Program-made: the position numbers and the translations under genes | Shown here: in pieces, positions 42,130 through 50,248 of the stretch | How the letters are laid out: every line of letters starts with the position of its first letter | How positions within the stretch are numbered: the first letter of the stretch is position 1 | The notes under the pieces: generated by a model | The model's database searches: none | What the model saw: the letters and a program-made list of their open reading frames with translations, nothing else | Told to the model about the DNA's origin: nothing | Assembly: GCA_002706335.1 (NCBI GenBank) | Contig: PAKZ01000027.1 | Location: forward strand, 62,001-126,000 | Reading direction: 5' to 3' | Length of the DNA: 64,000 bases | From: Ahrensia sp. | GTDB taxonomy: Bacteria; Pseudomonadota; Alphaproteobacteria; Rhizobiales; Rhizobiaceae

Positions 42130-42714
42130 CTATTCCGGCTGTGATGTTTCACCGTGCTTTTCGCGCCAACGACGATTGTAGTAGGTTTGGAAGCTCTCCT
42201 CGCCCTCATAGCCCTTGTCGTTCACCCATATGAACATTTCCAGGAAGGTCCCTTTCTTGAAAGCGCCTGGCATCATCGCCGCCGCGGCCTGCCCGGCGTC
42301 CATATCCTCGGGTGCTTCCTCGGGCATGAACATTATCGTGGGCGTAAAGAGCAGGCGCCATTTCTTCGCGGCCTGCTTTTCCGTCAGCGTCTCGCCGTCG
42401 GTATCGGTGACCTCTTCCGAGCCATGCATGTTGTATTGCACGACCATGAAGTGCTCCTTGATGTAGTCCCGAACCTCGGGATCGGCGAGCACGACTTCGT
42501 GCACTTCCTTGCAATAGATACAGCCACGCTGCTCTACGATGAGAGCCAAGCGCTTGCCGTTTTCCTTTGCAGTCGCAATGTCTTCCGCGATGTCCTTAAA
42601 AGTAAGAGAAAACCACTCCTCCTTGTGAAGGCCGTCATCGCCGATTTCCCATGCGGCGGCTTGCAGCGTAAACGCAATGAAAATCGCGCTTGTGAATGCA
42701 ATCATTCGCTTCAT
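42130..42714 (-). CDS. soxW: SoxW-like periplasmic thioredoxin
   Basis: A 194-residue protein: signal peptide MKRMIAFTSAIFIAFTLQAA and a thioredoxin fold with the redox motif QRGCIYCKEVHE near residue 65, then RLLFTPTIMFMPEE as the cis-proline region. It takes electrons from the CcdA-like protein 11 nt upstream and presumably keeps SoxY reduced, as SoxVW do in Paracoccus. ATG 42714 follows TAGGAGAAACGATC. The open frame extends far upstream, but that extension is antisense to soxS/soxR and has no family features. Confidence 0.87.
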   Translation of the reverse strand: MKRMIAFTSAIFIAFTLQAAAWEIGDDGLHKEEWFSLTFKDIAEDIATAKENGKRLALIVEQRGCIYCKEVHEVVLADPEVRDYIKEHFMVVQYNMHGSEEVTDTDGETLTEKQAAKKWRLLFTPTIMFMPEEAPEDMDAGQAAAAMMPGAFKKGTFLEMFIWVNDKGYEGEESFQTYYNRRWREKHGETSQPE

Positions 42715-42725
42715 GATCGTTTCTC

Positions 42726-43460
42726 CTATCCGATCGTCGAAAATGCCGGGAAAGTATCGAGCAGCCACTGCGCGATCCGCGACATCTGTCCGGTGACAAA
42801 CAACAGCCCCGTGATCACCAGAAGCCCGCCCATCGCCTTCTCGACGGTCGCCATGTGACGTTTGAACCGGTTGGCCCAGCTGATGAAGCGGCTGGCGAAA
42901 ACCGCGGCGATGATGAAAGGCAGCCCTATCCCCAAGGAGTAGACAGCCAGCAATCCCGCGCCGCGCAGCGCCGTATCCTCCGCGCCGGCAATAAAGAGAA
43001 TGGCAGCCAATACCGGACCGACGCAAGGGGTCCAGCCGAATGCGAAGGCAAGCCCCATGACGTAGGCACCGACGAAACCGGCCGGCTTGTTGCGCACATC
43101 GACCCGCGCTTCCCGGTAGAGAAATCCGATCCGGAACAGGCCGAGGAAATGAAGCCCCATGATAATGATGATGATGCCAGCGATCACCGACAGTACGCCG
43201 AAATATTGCGCGATCGTCTGGCCGATGACGCTCGCAGTCGCGCCGAGGGCGACGAAGACAGTCGTGAATCCCGCGACGAAGGCGACTGCCGAAAGAATGA
43301 TTCGCCGCGCCCTCTCCCGTTCCACTTCCGCGCTTTGAAGATCGGAGAAACTCACGCCGGCGAGATAAGCCAGATAGGGCGGAACAATCGGCAGAACGCA
43401 AGGAGAAACGAATGACAACAGGCCGGCCAGAAAGGCGGCGCCAAATCCGATATCGAACAA
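42726..43460 (-). CDS. soxV: CcdA/SoxV thiol:disulfide transporter
   Basis: A 244-residue membrane protein with six or more helices. It begins FDIGFGAAFLAGLLSFVSPCVLPIVPPYLAYLAG, where the cysteine-proline motif is characteristic of CcdA, and has the second redox cysteine in GWTPCVGPVLAA. The start is taken as TTG 43460 because GAGGAGGAATATT precedes it. It passes reductant from cytoplasmic thioredoxin to SoxW. First gene of the minus-strand sox transcript, divergent from soxS. Confidence 0.92.
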   Translation of the reverse strand: MFDIGFGAAFLAGLLSFVSPCVLPIVPPYLAYLAGVSFSDLQSAEVERERARRIILSAVAFVAGFTTVFVALGATASVIGQTIAQYFGVLSVIAGIIIIIMGLHFLGLFRIGFLYREARVDVRNKPAGFVGAYVMGLAFAFGWTPCVGPVLAAILFIAGAEDTALRGAGLLAVYSLGIGLPFIIAAVFASRFISWANRFKRHMATVEKAMGGLLVITGLLFVTGQMSRIAQWLLDTFPAFSTIG

Positions 43461-43520
43461 AATATTCCTCCTCGCGACAGACCGTTGGAATGAACGGGCT
43501 GTCAAACATGCATACAATGC

Positions 43521-43532
43521 TATATATGAAGC
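43521..43532. promoter_or_regulatory. Putative SoxR half-site in the soxV/soxS divergent region
   Basis: TATATATGAAGC lies 34 nt before the soxS start in the spacer between divergent soxV and soxS. Its exact reverse complement, GCTTCATATATA, is at 43962-43973 just before soxR. Two copies of a 12-mer within 450 nt at the two ends of the regulator unit suggest a binding site. Confidence 0.5.
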
Positions 43533-43566
43533 TGAAATCAAGTCCTTCAAAAAAGGGATTATCGAA

Positions 43567-43938
43567 ATGCGGCGTTTCATCCCGCCAATCGTCGCCCTCG
43601 CAATTTCCCTGTTGACCGGCATCGCGCCGGTCAGGGCTGCAGAGCTGATCATGTTCGAACAGGCCGGCTGCGTCTGGTGCGCCAAGTGGAACGAGGAGAT
43701 CGCGCCTGCCTACGCCAAGTCGGCGGAGGGCAAGATCGCGCCGCTGCGCCGCGTGGACATTCATGCCCCCCTGCCCGAAGATCTTGCCGGCATCAGTGTC
43801 GAACGCTTTACGCCGACCTTCGTGCTGGTGGAAAATGGCGAGGAAATCGGCCGGATGCGCGGCTACCCCGGAGACCAGTTCTTCTGGTTCCTGCTCGGCG
43901 AAATGCTGGACAAGCTCGACGAGGCGAAAGCCGGCTGA
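43567..43938 (+). CDS. soxS: SoxS-like periplasmic thioredoxin
   Basis: A 123-residue protein with a signal peptide (FIPPIVALAISLLTGIAPVRA) and a thioredoxin-like domain with CVWC near residue 35 and FTPTFVLVENGEEIGRMRGYPG containing the cis-proline. In Paracoccus SoxS reactivates SoxY by reduction. It is followed by soxR (63-nt gap) and is divergent from soxV. Confidence 0.88.
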   Translation: MRRFIPPIVALAISLLTGIAPVRAAELIMFEQAGCVWCAKWNEEIAPAYAKSAEGKIAPLRRVDIHAPLPEDLAGISVERFTPTFVLVENGEEIGRMRGYPGDQFFWFLLGEMLDKLDEAKAG

Positions 43939-43940
43939 AG

Positions 43941-43986
43941 ATCCTGTTTCAAACAGATCCCGCTTCATATATATAAGAAACAGGAT
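43941..43986. promoter_or_regulatory. Inverted repeat with putative SoxR operator before soxR
   Basis: A perfect 10-bp inverted repeat, ATCCTGTTTC at 43941-43950 and GAAACAGGAT at 43977-43986, encloses CGCTTCATATATATAAG, itself nearly symmetrical. The outer repeat could form a soxS terminator-like hairpin; the inner AT-rich palindrome fits an operator, sharing GCTTCATATATA with the soxS upstream region. Confidence 0.5.
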
Positions 43987-44001
43987 ATCTGACGAACGGA
44001 A

Positions 44002-44349
44002 ATGACGATGCCTCTGCCGAAGTTCAACCCCGACATGAAAGCCGGCGATGCCGATGCGCTGATCGAACAGGCCCGGCAGGCAAGCGACCTCCTGAAAGCG
44101 CTGTCGCACGAGACACGCCTTCTTATCCTGTGCATCCTGTCGGAAGGCGAGAAATCCGTTTCCGAGCTGGAAGAAATCCTGTCCATGCCGCAAGCCGCGG
44201 TGTCGCAGCAGCTTGCGCGTCTGCGCTTTGACCGCCTCGTGAATACGCGGCGCGAAGGCCGGATGATTTACTATAGCGTCGCCGGCAAGGAGGTCTCGTC
44301 TGTGGTCGAGACGCTCTACGAGCTTTTCTGCCGTCCGGTACGCAACTGA
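44002..44349 (+). CDS. soxR: SoxR, ArsR-family sulfur-responsive repressor
   Basis: A 115-residue winged-helix protein: SHETRLLILCILSEGEKSVSELEEIL, MPQAAVSQQLARLRFDRLVNTRREG, MIYYSVAG. Cysteines 44 and 110 are 66 residues apart, matching the sensing pair in the BigR/SqrR group and the spacing in the paralogue at 28375. It probably represses the sox genes until thiosulfate- or sulfide-derived persulfide modifies it. Confidence 0.92.
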   Translation: MTMPLPKFNPDMKAGDADALIEQARQASDLLKALSHETRLLILCILSEGEKSVSELEEILSMPQAAVSQQLARLRFDRLVNTRREGRMIYYSVAGKEVSSVVETLYELFCRPVRN

Positions 44350-44456
44350 CAACGCTTCAAGCCATTGCGGGAGGACTGCGGCTTGCTTGCCAAGCCCGTG
44401 CAAAACGGGCAGCATTCCCCGAATAAAACGCCTTGGAAAGCGCGGGAGGAGACGGG

Positions 44457-45557
44457 ATGATTTTGCTCGATAGCGCATGGGCGCTACCGATGGCCGGTCT
44501 CGGGATCGGCGCTGTCATCGGCTATGTCGCGCGGCGCAACCATTTTTGCACCATGTCGGCGCTGGAGCGCCATTGGTACGCCGGCGACAGCAACGGCCTC
44601 AGATCATGGGTTCTGGCGGCGGCCGTGGCGCTGACATTGACTCAAGTGATGCAGTTTCTCGGCTGGATCGATCTTTCGCGCAGTTTCTACCTGACCGAAC
44701 CGCTGCCGATCGCCGGTGCGATCATTGGCGGCGTCATGTTCGGTTTCGGCATGGCCCTGGTCGGCACCTGCGGATTTGGCGCGATCATCAGGCTTGGCGG
44801 CGGCAGCATGCGCGCCCTCGTGGTCTTGACCGGCATCGCGCTCGCCGCCCTGGCGGCCCAGCGTGGCCTGCTCGGCCATCTTCGTGTCGCGACCATCGAT
44901 CCGCTTTCGGTTGACCTGAAGGGCGTCGGAGGCCAGTCGGCAGGGGCGCTCCTGTCGCATCTCGCGGGCATCGACATCACCCTGCCGGTCGCCGCGGCGA
45001 TCGCCGCCGGACTGTTCTACTGGATTTTTCGCGACAGGCGGTTCCGGGGAGATCGGGAAAAGATGGCATCCGGCATCGTCATCGGAACCGGTATCGCAGC
45101 CGGCTGGTTCGTTACCTCCGGCTTTGCAACCCGGCTGTTCCAGCCGGTTCAGATCGAGGCCGGCTCCTTCGTCATGCCGCTTGGCGACACCATGCTCCAG
45201 ATCATTACCGTCACGGGCGCCCTGCCCGATTACGGCGTCGGGCTCGTGGCCGGCGTGCTGATCGGCGCGATGGCGCGGGCATGGTATTCGAAGGATATTC
45301 GCTGGGAAGCCTGCGACGACGCCCGCGAACTGAGCCGCCATCTGGTCGGCGCGTTCCTGATGGGCACCGGCGGCGTCTTCGCGCTCGGTTGCACGATCGG
45401 CCAGGGTGTCAGCGCCGTCTCGGTGATGGCGTTGTCGGCACCGATCGCGATGCTTTCGATCGCATTCGGCGCGCGCATGGGGCTGTCATACCTCCTGGAA
45501 GGGTCGCCCTTCGCCTTCATGCGGGATCACGGCGAACGCAGCCAGCCTGCCGAATAA
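44457..45557 (+). CDS. YeeE/YedE family sulfur transporter
   Basis: A 366-residue membrane protein with about nine or ten helices and the family cysteines: RRNHFCTMSALERHW near residue 28, LVGTCGFGAIIRLGGGS near 105, and ALGCTIGQGVSAVS near 315. It begins at ATG 44457 after GGGAGGAGACGGG; a longer frame from 44433 is less likely. It follows soxR by 107 nt. Compared with the paralogues at 32217 and 46604 it has a divergent mid-motif (GTCGFG instead of GCASR), so it may use a different sulfur compound. Confidence 0.9.
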   Translation: MILLDSAWALPMAGLGIGAVIGYVARRNHFCTMSALERHWYAGDSNGLRSWVLAAAVALTLTQVMQFLGWIDLSRSFYLTEPLPIAGAIIGGVMFGFGMALVGTCGFGAIIRLGGGSMRALVVLTGIALAALAAQRGLLGHLRVATIDPLSVDLKGVGGQSAGALLSHLAGIDITLPVAAAIAAGLFYWIFRDRRFRGDREKMASGIVIGTGIAAGWFVTSGFATRLFQPVQIEAGSFVMPLGDTMLQIITVTGALPDYGVGLVAGVLIGAMARAWYSKDIRWEACDDARELSRHLVGAFLMGTGGVFALGCTIGQGVSAVSVMALSAPIAMLSIAFGARMGLSYLLEGSPFAFMRDHGERSQPAE

Positions 45558-45564
45558 CACCTGG

Positions 45565-46491
45565 CTACTCCGCGACGTAACGGTAACCGGAACCATCCTT
45601 TTCGACGTGGCCGATGCCGCCCTCCGGCAGGTGGAACCCGACGAACCGCCCCTGCTCCTGCGCCAGCCGGTCGAGAAGTTTCGTACGGGTCGCGATCCCC
45701 TGCTCGGTATCCTGATCCGAACCTGACGGCCATTCCGGATGCGCGAACGAGACGATGGAACTTGTCGCCGCATCGCCGATCACCATCACGCTGTCGTTGC
45801 CGTCATGAATGGCAAACGAGGTATGGCCCGGCGTGTGGCCGCGCGTATCGACCGCTTCGATACCGGGCAGCACCTCGTCGCCCCAATTGAAGAACTGGAT
45901 GACGTCTTCCAGCGCTTCCAGCCGGTTCTGAGCGCCGACGACGAATGTCTTGCGGGCTTCCGGCATCTTGTCGAGCGTATCGTCGGCGCGCCAGAAATCC
46001 CACTCGACCTGATTGATGAAGTAGTTCGCCTCGGGAAAAACGAACTCGTCGAAATCGTCCAGCAGGCCCCAGATGTGATCCGGATGCGCATGCGTGAAGA
46101 CGACGTCCGTCACGTCTTCCGGCGCGATCCCCGCGGCATCGATATTCTCCAGGATCTTGCCGGCGCTGGGCATGAAATTCGGCCCCGATCCGACATCGAA
46201 AAGCACGACGCGCTCGCCATCCTTCAGCACCGTGACATTGCAGTCGGGTTCGAGCATCTGGGTGCTGTGCCCCGCCGCTTCCAGCAGCGCGACCAGTTCG
46301 TCATGCGGCGCATCGGGAAACGAGAAATCGAGCGGCAGCATAAGGTGGCCGTCGCTGACCGTCGTGATCACCTTTTCGCCGAGTGCGATATCGGCGATCG
46401 CTCTCGAGGTCATGCCCGGCACAAACGGCAATGCCGACGAGATGCCGAGAAGGGCCAGTGTCTCGCGACGCGTCAATCCGTTCCGTTTCAT
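45565..46491 (-). CDS. Tat-exported metallo-beta-lactamase-fold hydrolase (SoxH-like)
   Basis: A 308-residue protein with twin-arginine signal LTRRETLALLGISSALPFV, so it acts in the periplasm. Metal motif FTHAHPDHIWG near residue 135, RGHTPGHTSFAIH near 220, IGDAATSS near 240, and GFHLPEGGIGHVE near the end. Sox clusters of Paracoccus carry a comparable MBL protein, SoxH. Substrate unknown. It is divergent from the YeeE gene at 46604 and convergent with that at 44457 (7 nt between stops). Confidence 0.85.
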   Translation of the reverse strand: MKRNGLTRRETLALLGISSALPFVPGMTSRAIADIALGEKVITTVSDGHLMLPLDFSFPDAPHDELVALLEAAGHSTQMLEPDCNVTVLKDGERVVLFDVGSGPNFMPSAGKILENIDAAGIAPEDVTDVVFTHAHPDHIWGLLDDFDEFVFPEANYFINQVEWDFWRADDTLDKMPEARKTFVVGAQNRLEALEDVIQFFNWGDEVLPGIEAVDTRGHTPGHTSFAIHDGNDSVMVIGDAATSSIVSFAHPEWPSGSDQDTEQGIATRTKLLDRLAQEQGRFVGFHLPEGGIGHVEKDGSGYRYVAE

Positions 46492-46505
46492 CGGTCTCCT
46501 CCCGC

Positions 46506-46532
46506 TGAATATATCGCTTCATTTGAATATAT
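46506..46532. promoter_or_regulatory. Repeated AT-rich motif between soxH-like and yeeE genes
   Basis: TGAATATAT occurs twice, at 46506-46514 and 46524-46532 (18-nt period), with CGCTTCAT between, in the 112-nt divergent spacer 46492-46603. CGCTTCAT also begins the AT-rich palindrome before soxR. This suggests shared control of both genes with the sox regulon. Confidence 0.45.
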
Positions 46533-46603
46533 GCGTATGGTCTTGATCGAGGTCAACGTCAAGCGACCGTCCCCGGACAATCATTCCGCCGAAGGAATGT
46601 GAC

Positions 46604-47716
46604 ATGGACATGGTGACCGAATTTCTGATCGCGGTCGTCGATCGGGTGGGAGAGAATTGGACCCTCGCCTTGGGAGGAGCTCTCATCGGCGCGCTGTTCG
46701 GAGCGTTTGCACAGCAAAGCCGCTTCTGCCTGCGTGCGGCTGCGGTCGAGTTCTCGCGCGGCAAGATCGGCGAGAAAGTGTCGATCTGGCTGATCGTCTT
46801 CACGGCTGCGGTCGCGGGAACGCAGCTCCTCTCCGCCACCGGTCTGATGGTCACCAGTGAAGCCCGCCAGATCGCCTCGCCGCAAAGCCTGACAGGGGCT
46901 GCACTCGGCGGCCTGCTCTTCGGCACCGGCATGGTACTCGCCCGCGGATGCGCCAGCCGGCTGCTGGTCCTCTCGGCAACGGGAAACCTGCGCGCCCTCC
47001 TCTCCGGGCTGGTCTTCGCGGTCGTCGCGCAGGCAAGCCTGCGCGGCTTCCTCTCGCCCTTGCGTGAGGCCCTGGTCCGTCCGCTGACCACCACCGCGAC
47101 GGGCGGCAACGACCTGATGGCAATGGTCCATCTCGATTCGACCCAGACCGCCTCCGCCGCGGTGATCGCGCTCCTTCTCGCCGCCATGACCGCGACATGG
47201 AGCCGGTCGCGCCCATGGATCATCTTCTCGGCTTTCATCGTGGGGCTGATGGTGCCCGCCGCATGGTTCTTCACGCACACCATGCGCGGCATCGCCTTCG
47301 AGCCAATCACCATGAACTCGCTGACATTCACCGGCCCGTCCGCCGATACCTTGATGCTCTTCCTGACGCCTCCCGGATCGACGATCGACTTCGATGTCGG
47401 CCTCGTCCCCGGCGTATTTCTCGGCTCGTTTCTCGCCGCCTTGGGAACGCGGCAGTTGCAACTGCAGGGCTTCCATGACGGCGCGTCGATGCGCCGCTAC
47501 CTGCTGGGCGCTGCGCTGATGGGCTTCGGCGGCATGCTGGCCGGCGGCTGCGCGGTCGGCGCGGGCGTAACGGGAGCATCGGTCTTCGCCCTTACCGCGT
47601 GGATCACCCTCTTCTGCATCTGGCTGTCGGCCGGCGCAACCGACTGGCTCGTGGACCGCCGCCACGAAGAGCCGGCCCGGATGGAGCCGGCTCTTGGAAC
47701 ACAACCAGCCGAGTGA
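46604..47716 (+). CDS. YeeE/YedE (TsuA-type) sulfur-compound transporter
   Basis: A 370-residue membrane protein with the same cysteine motifs as the gene at 32217: QQSRFCLRAAAVEFSRGKIGE near residue 40, LARGCASRLLVLSATGNLRA near 115, and LAGGCAVGAGVTGAS near 318. GAAGGAATGTGAC is its ribosome site. The last codons contain a terminator-like stem (AAGAGCCGGC at 47667-47676 with GCCGGCTCTT at 47686-47695) but no T-run follows. Third YeeE family member in 15.5 kb. Confidence 0.9.
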   Translation: MDMVTEFLIAVVDRVGENWTLALGGALIGALFGAFAQQSRFCLRAAAVEFSRGKIGEKVSIWLIVFTAAVAGTQLLSATGLMVTSEARQIASPQSLTGAALGGLLFGTGMVLARGCASRLLVLSATGNLRALLSGLVFAVVAQASLRGFLSPLREALVRPLTTTATGGNDLMAMVHLDSTQTASAAVIALLLAAMTATWSRSRPWIIFSAFIVGLMVPAAWFFTHTMRGIAFEPITMNSLTFTGPSADTLMLFLTPPGSTIDFDVGLVPGVFLGSFLAALGTRQLQLQGFHDGASMRRYLLGAALMGFGGMLAGGCAVGAGVTGASVFALTAWITLFCIWLSAGATDWLVDRRHEEPARMEPALGTQPAE

Positions 47717-47813
47717 AACGCTACACCACGGCCCCCTCGCAGGCGCGATGATTCGATCTCGCAACGAACCCCATTAAACTCATGGAATCGTTGAGACAGA
47801 GGGGCCCAGGCTT

Positions 47814-48638
47814 TCAAGCGTGGTATCGGACAAATGCGAACCGCTTCGAATCCGGCGCCCAGCAAGGTACGTTGATCGTCCCTTGCCCGCCGAACAGGGA
47901 TAGCAGTCTCCGCGGCCTGCCGCCCGAAATTGGCATCAACCTGAGTTCGACATCGTGATTGCGCGGATGTCCCTCGACGCCATTCTCATAGGCGAGATAG
48001 AGAACGCTCGCACCATCGGGAGAAGGATGCGGAAACCAGTTGACGCGCTCGTCATCCGTCATCTGTTCGAGCGCATCACCATCGGGCCGCATCCGCCAGA
48101 GTTGCATGCGGCCATTTTTCTGGCCGTTGAACCAGATCCACCGGCCATCCGGCGTAAAATCCGGCCCGTCGCAATGCTCGAAGCCCGCCGTCAGGCATGT
48201 CTCCGCGCCTCCATCGACAGGGCAGGTGAAGATGTCGAAACCGGCGCTGCGCTTGCCCACATAGGCAAGGGTCGAGCTGTCCGGCGACCAGCCGTGCCAA
48301 TAGGAAGGAACATGCCCGGTGATCCGCTTCGGTGTCCCGCCTTCGACAGGCAAGGTGTAGATGCAGCTGGCCCCCTCCTCCGTCGAATCCGAAATGACGA
48401 GCGTCTTGCCGTCTGCAGAAATACCGTGGTCGTTGTTCAGCCTTTTCGCAAAACCGGTATTGATTTCGACAAGCCTCGGCGCACCATCCAGCGCGACGCG
48501 ATAGAGGCGCCCGTCGCCATTGACGATCAGCGCCCGGCCATCGGGCGTCCAGTTCGGCGCTTCGATGAGCTGGTCGGTTTCAAGCAGCGTGGAAACATCG
48601 CCGCTTGCCAGATCGAATATGCAGAGTTCGCTCTTCAC
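47814..48638 (-). CDS. TolB-like/WD40-like cytoplasmic beta-propeller
   Basis: A 274-residue protein made of PD40-type repeats: IEAPNWTPDGRALIV, LNNDHGISADGKTLVI, YWHGWSPDSSTLAYV, HCDGPDFTPDGRWIWF, NWFPHPSPDGASVLYL and VPCWAPDSKRFAFV, about six blades. The start is GTG 48638, overlapping the GH43 stop by 4 nt (GTGA) after GAGGGGGC. No signal peptide is seen, so it is probably cytoplasmic, unlike TolB. It is the last gene of the sugar operon. Some oligogalacturonide lyases share this fold, but the propeller could equally be a binding or scaffold protein. Confidence 0.8.
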   Translation of the reverse strand: MKSELCIFDLASGDVSTLLETDQLIEAPNWTPDGRALIVNGDGRLYRVALDGAPRLVEINTGFAKRLNNDHGISADGKTLVISDSTEEGASCIYTLPVEGGTPKRITGHVPSYWHGWSPDSSTLAYVGKRSAGFDIFTCPVDGGAETCLTAGFEHCDGPDFTPDGRWIWFNGQKNGRMQLWRMRPDGDALEQMTDDERVNWFPHPSPDGASVLYLAYENGVEGHPRNHDVELRLMPISGGRPRRLLSLFGGQGTINVPCWAPDSKRFAFVRYHA

Positions 48639-50248
48639 GCCCCCTCGGGACGGTAAGCAAAATGCGAGAACCGCGCTTCTTTGCCCTGGCCGGTCATGTC
48701 CATCGCGAACATGCCGACAAAAGCACCCGTGAACGAGCCATGGCCGCCGCGCCCGCCTTCGTCGGAAATGATCGCCGCATCGAGCTTCGGCCCGATCTCC
48801 TGCCATTCACCACCCGGTTGCCGCCAGAAGAATTGCTGCAGCGCATGGTCCACCTTGACCCTCATCTGGATCGGACCATCCGGGCACGGAACCGGTTTCG
48901 GCAGCGCAAACGACAATTTGCCGTCCGGGAAATCGCCAAGGCATGACACGATCGTCAGAGACCGCCCCTGCCCCGGCTCGTCCGTGACCAGCAGCATGTG
49001 GAACTTGAAGCGGTTGTAATAGGTCGCGAGCCCCGCGGTCTGCTGATAGGTCTCCGGATCGAATTCGACCTCGGTCTCCGCCGCATAGACGAAATGCTCC
49101 TGCCGGCGCGCGACAAGAGACTGCTCGAACCAGCTCCCCATGCTTTCGCGACCATAGAGGCTGAGAGACCCGTTATTGACCGTGAACAGCCGGTCGGTTT
49201 CCGGCGACCGCAGCCACTGGAACTCCTCGGGCAGACTGCCGCCGCTGAAATCCGTGAAGAATTCCACAGGCGGTGTCGGCTCGACATCGGCGAGGCCGGG
49301 AAGCTCGGTTCGAACCAGCATCCCGCCCTCTTCCAGGTAGAGCCAGTCATCCTCGCCCCAGACCACCCGCTCGATTCCGGTCTCGCGGCCAAGCGGGCAA
49401 AACCGCCCGGTGCCGTCCGGCCCGGGGATCGGCCGCCCCATCAGGAAAGTATGGTAGAACTGCCCGTCATGCGTCTCGACATACTGGCCGTGCCCCGTTT
49501 TCTGGATGGGATGCTCCGGGTTCGAGGCGGCGCACATAAGGTATTTGTTCGGGTGATCCTCATAGGGACCCCAGATATCGCGAGAGCGGGCCATGGTCAC
49601 CGCATGATCGTAGACAGTGCCGCCCTCGGCCGTCGTCAGATAATACCAGCCGTTGCGCTTGAAGATATGCGGCGCCTCGGTCAGCCCCCGCTCGGTGCCC
49701 GCATAGATGTTCTTCACCAGCCCGAAGAGCCCTTTTTCGGGCGACCACTCCTGCAGCAGGATGCCGTCGAACGACGCATGCCTCGGATTCCCGCCGGTCC
49801 CTTCGCCGCGGTAGTTCCACTGCATGTTCATGAAATATTTTCGCCCGTCATCGTCATGGAACAGCGACGGATCGAAGCCTGACGAGTTCACATAGACAGG
49901 ATCGGACCAATCGCCGTCGATCGTCTCGCAGGTCGTGATGTAGTTCGGCGCATCCTTGAAGTTGCCGTCGTAGCGCTTGACGTCGGTATAGACGAGCCAG
50001 AACCGTCCTTCCGCATGGCTGAGGCACGGAGCCCAGATGCCGCAACTGTCCGGATTGCCGCGCATGTCGAGCAGCGTCTTGCGGGCGAGCGGCCGCGCAA
50101 CCAGCGTCCAGTTCACAAGGTCGCGGGAATGATGGATCTGTACGCCCGGATACCACTCGAAGGTCGAGGTCGCGATGAAATAGTCCTCCCCGACCCGGCA
50201 GATCGAGGGATCGGGGTTGAAGCCCGGAAGGATCGGATTACGGATCAT
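48635..50248 (-). CDS. Glycoside hydrolase family 43, beta-xylosidase/arabinofuranosidase-like
   Basis: A 537-residue five-bladed propeller glycosidase with a C-terminal beta-sandwich. It starts IRNPILPGFNPDPSICRVGEDYFIATSTFEWYPG, with the catalytic base aspartate in NPDPS near residue 13; SSGFDPSLFHDDDG near 130 holds the modulating aspartate, and GLTEAPHIFKRNG near 195 the acid glutamate. Length and ends match XynB-type enzymes. No signal peptide: it works on imported oligosaccharides, releasing xylose or arabinose. It overlaps the aldo/keto reductase stop by 4 nt. Confidence 0.92.
   Translation of the reverse strand: MIRNPILPGFNPDPSICRVGEDYFIATSTFEWYPGVQIHHSRDLVNWTLVARPLARKTLLDMRGNPDSCGIWAPCLSHAEGRFWLVYTDVKRYDGNFKDAPNYITTCETIDGDWSDPVYVNSSGFDPSLFHDDDGRKYFMNMQWNYRGEGTGGNPRHASFDGILLQEWSPEKGLFGLVKNIYAGTERGLTEAPHIFKRNGWYYLTTAEGGTVYDHAVTMARSRDIWGPYEDHPNKYLMCAASNPEHPIQKTGHGQYVETHDGQFYHTFLMGRPIPGPDGTGRFCPLGRETGIERVVWGEDDWLYLEEGGMLVRTELPGLADVEPTPPVEFFTDFSGGSLPEEFQWLRSPETDRLFTVNNGSLSLYGRESMGSWFEQSLVARRQEHFVYAAETEVEFDPETYQQTAGLATYYNRFKFHMLLVTDEPGQGRSLTIVSCLGDFPDGKLSFALPKPVPCPDGPIQMRVKVDHALQQFFWRQPGGEWQEIGPKLDAAIISDEGGRGGHGSFTGAFVGMFAMDMTGQGKEARFSHFAYRPEGA

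Noticed and set aside
42715-44478. 588-codon N-terminal extension of the soxW frame
   Set aside because: It runs antisense through soxV, soxS and soxR and has no features; a ribosome site and signal peptide mark the true start at 42714.
47667-47695. Stem AAGAGCCGGC/GCCGGCTCTT as a terminator
   Set aside because: It lies inside the coding region of the YeeE gene at 46604 and no T-run follows.
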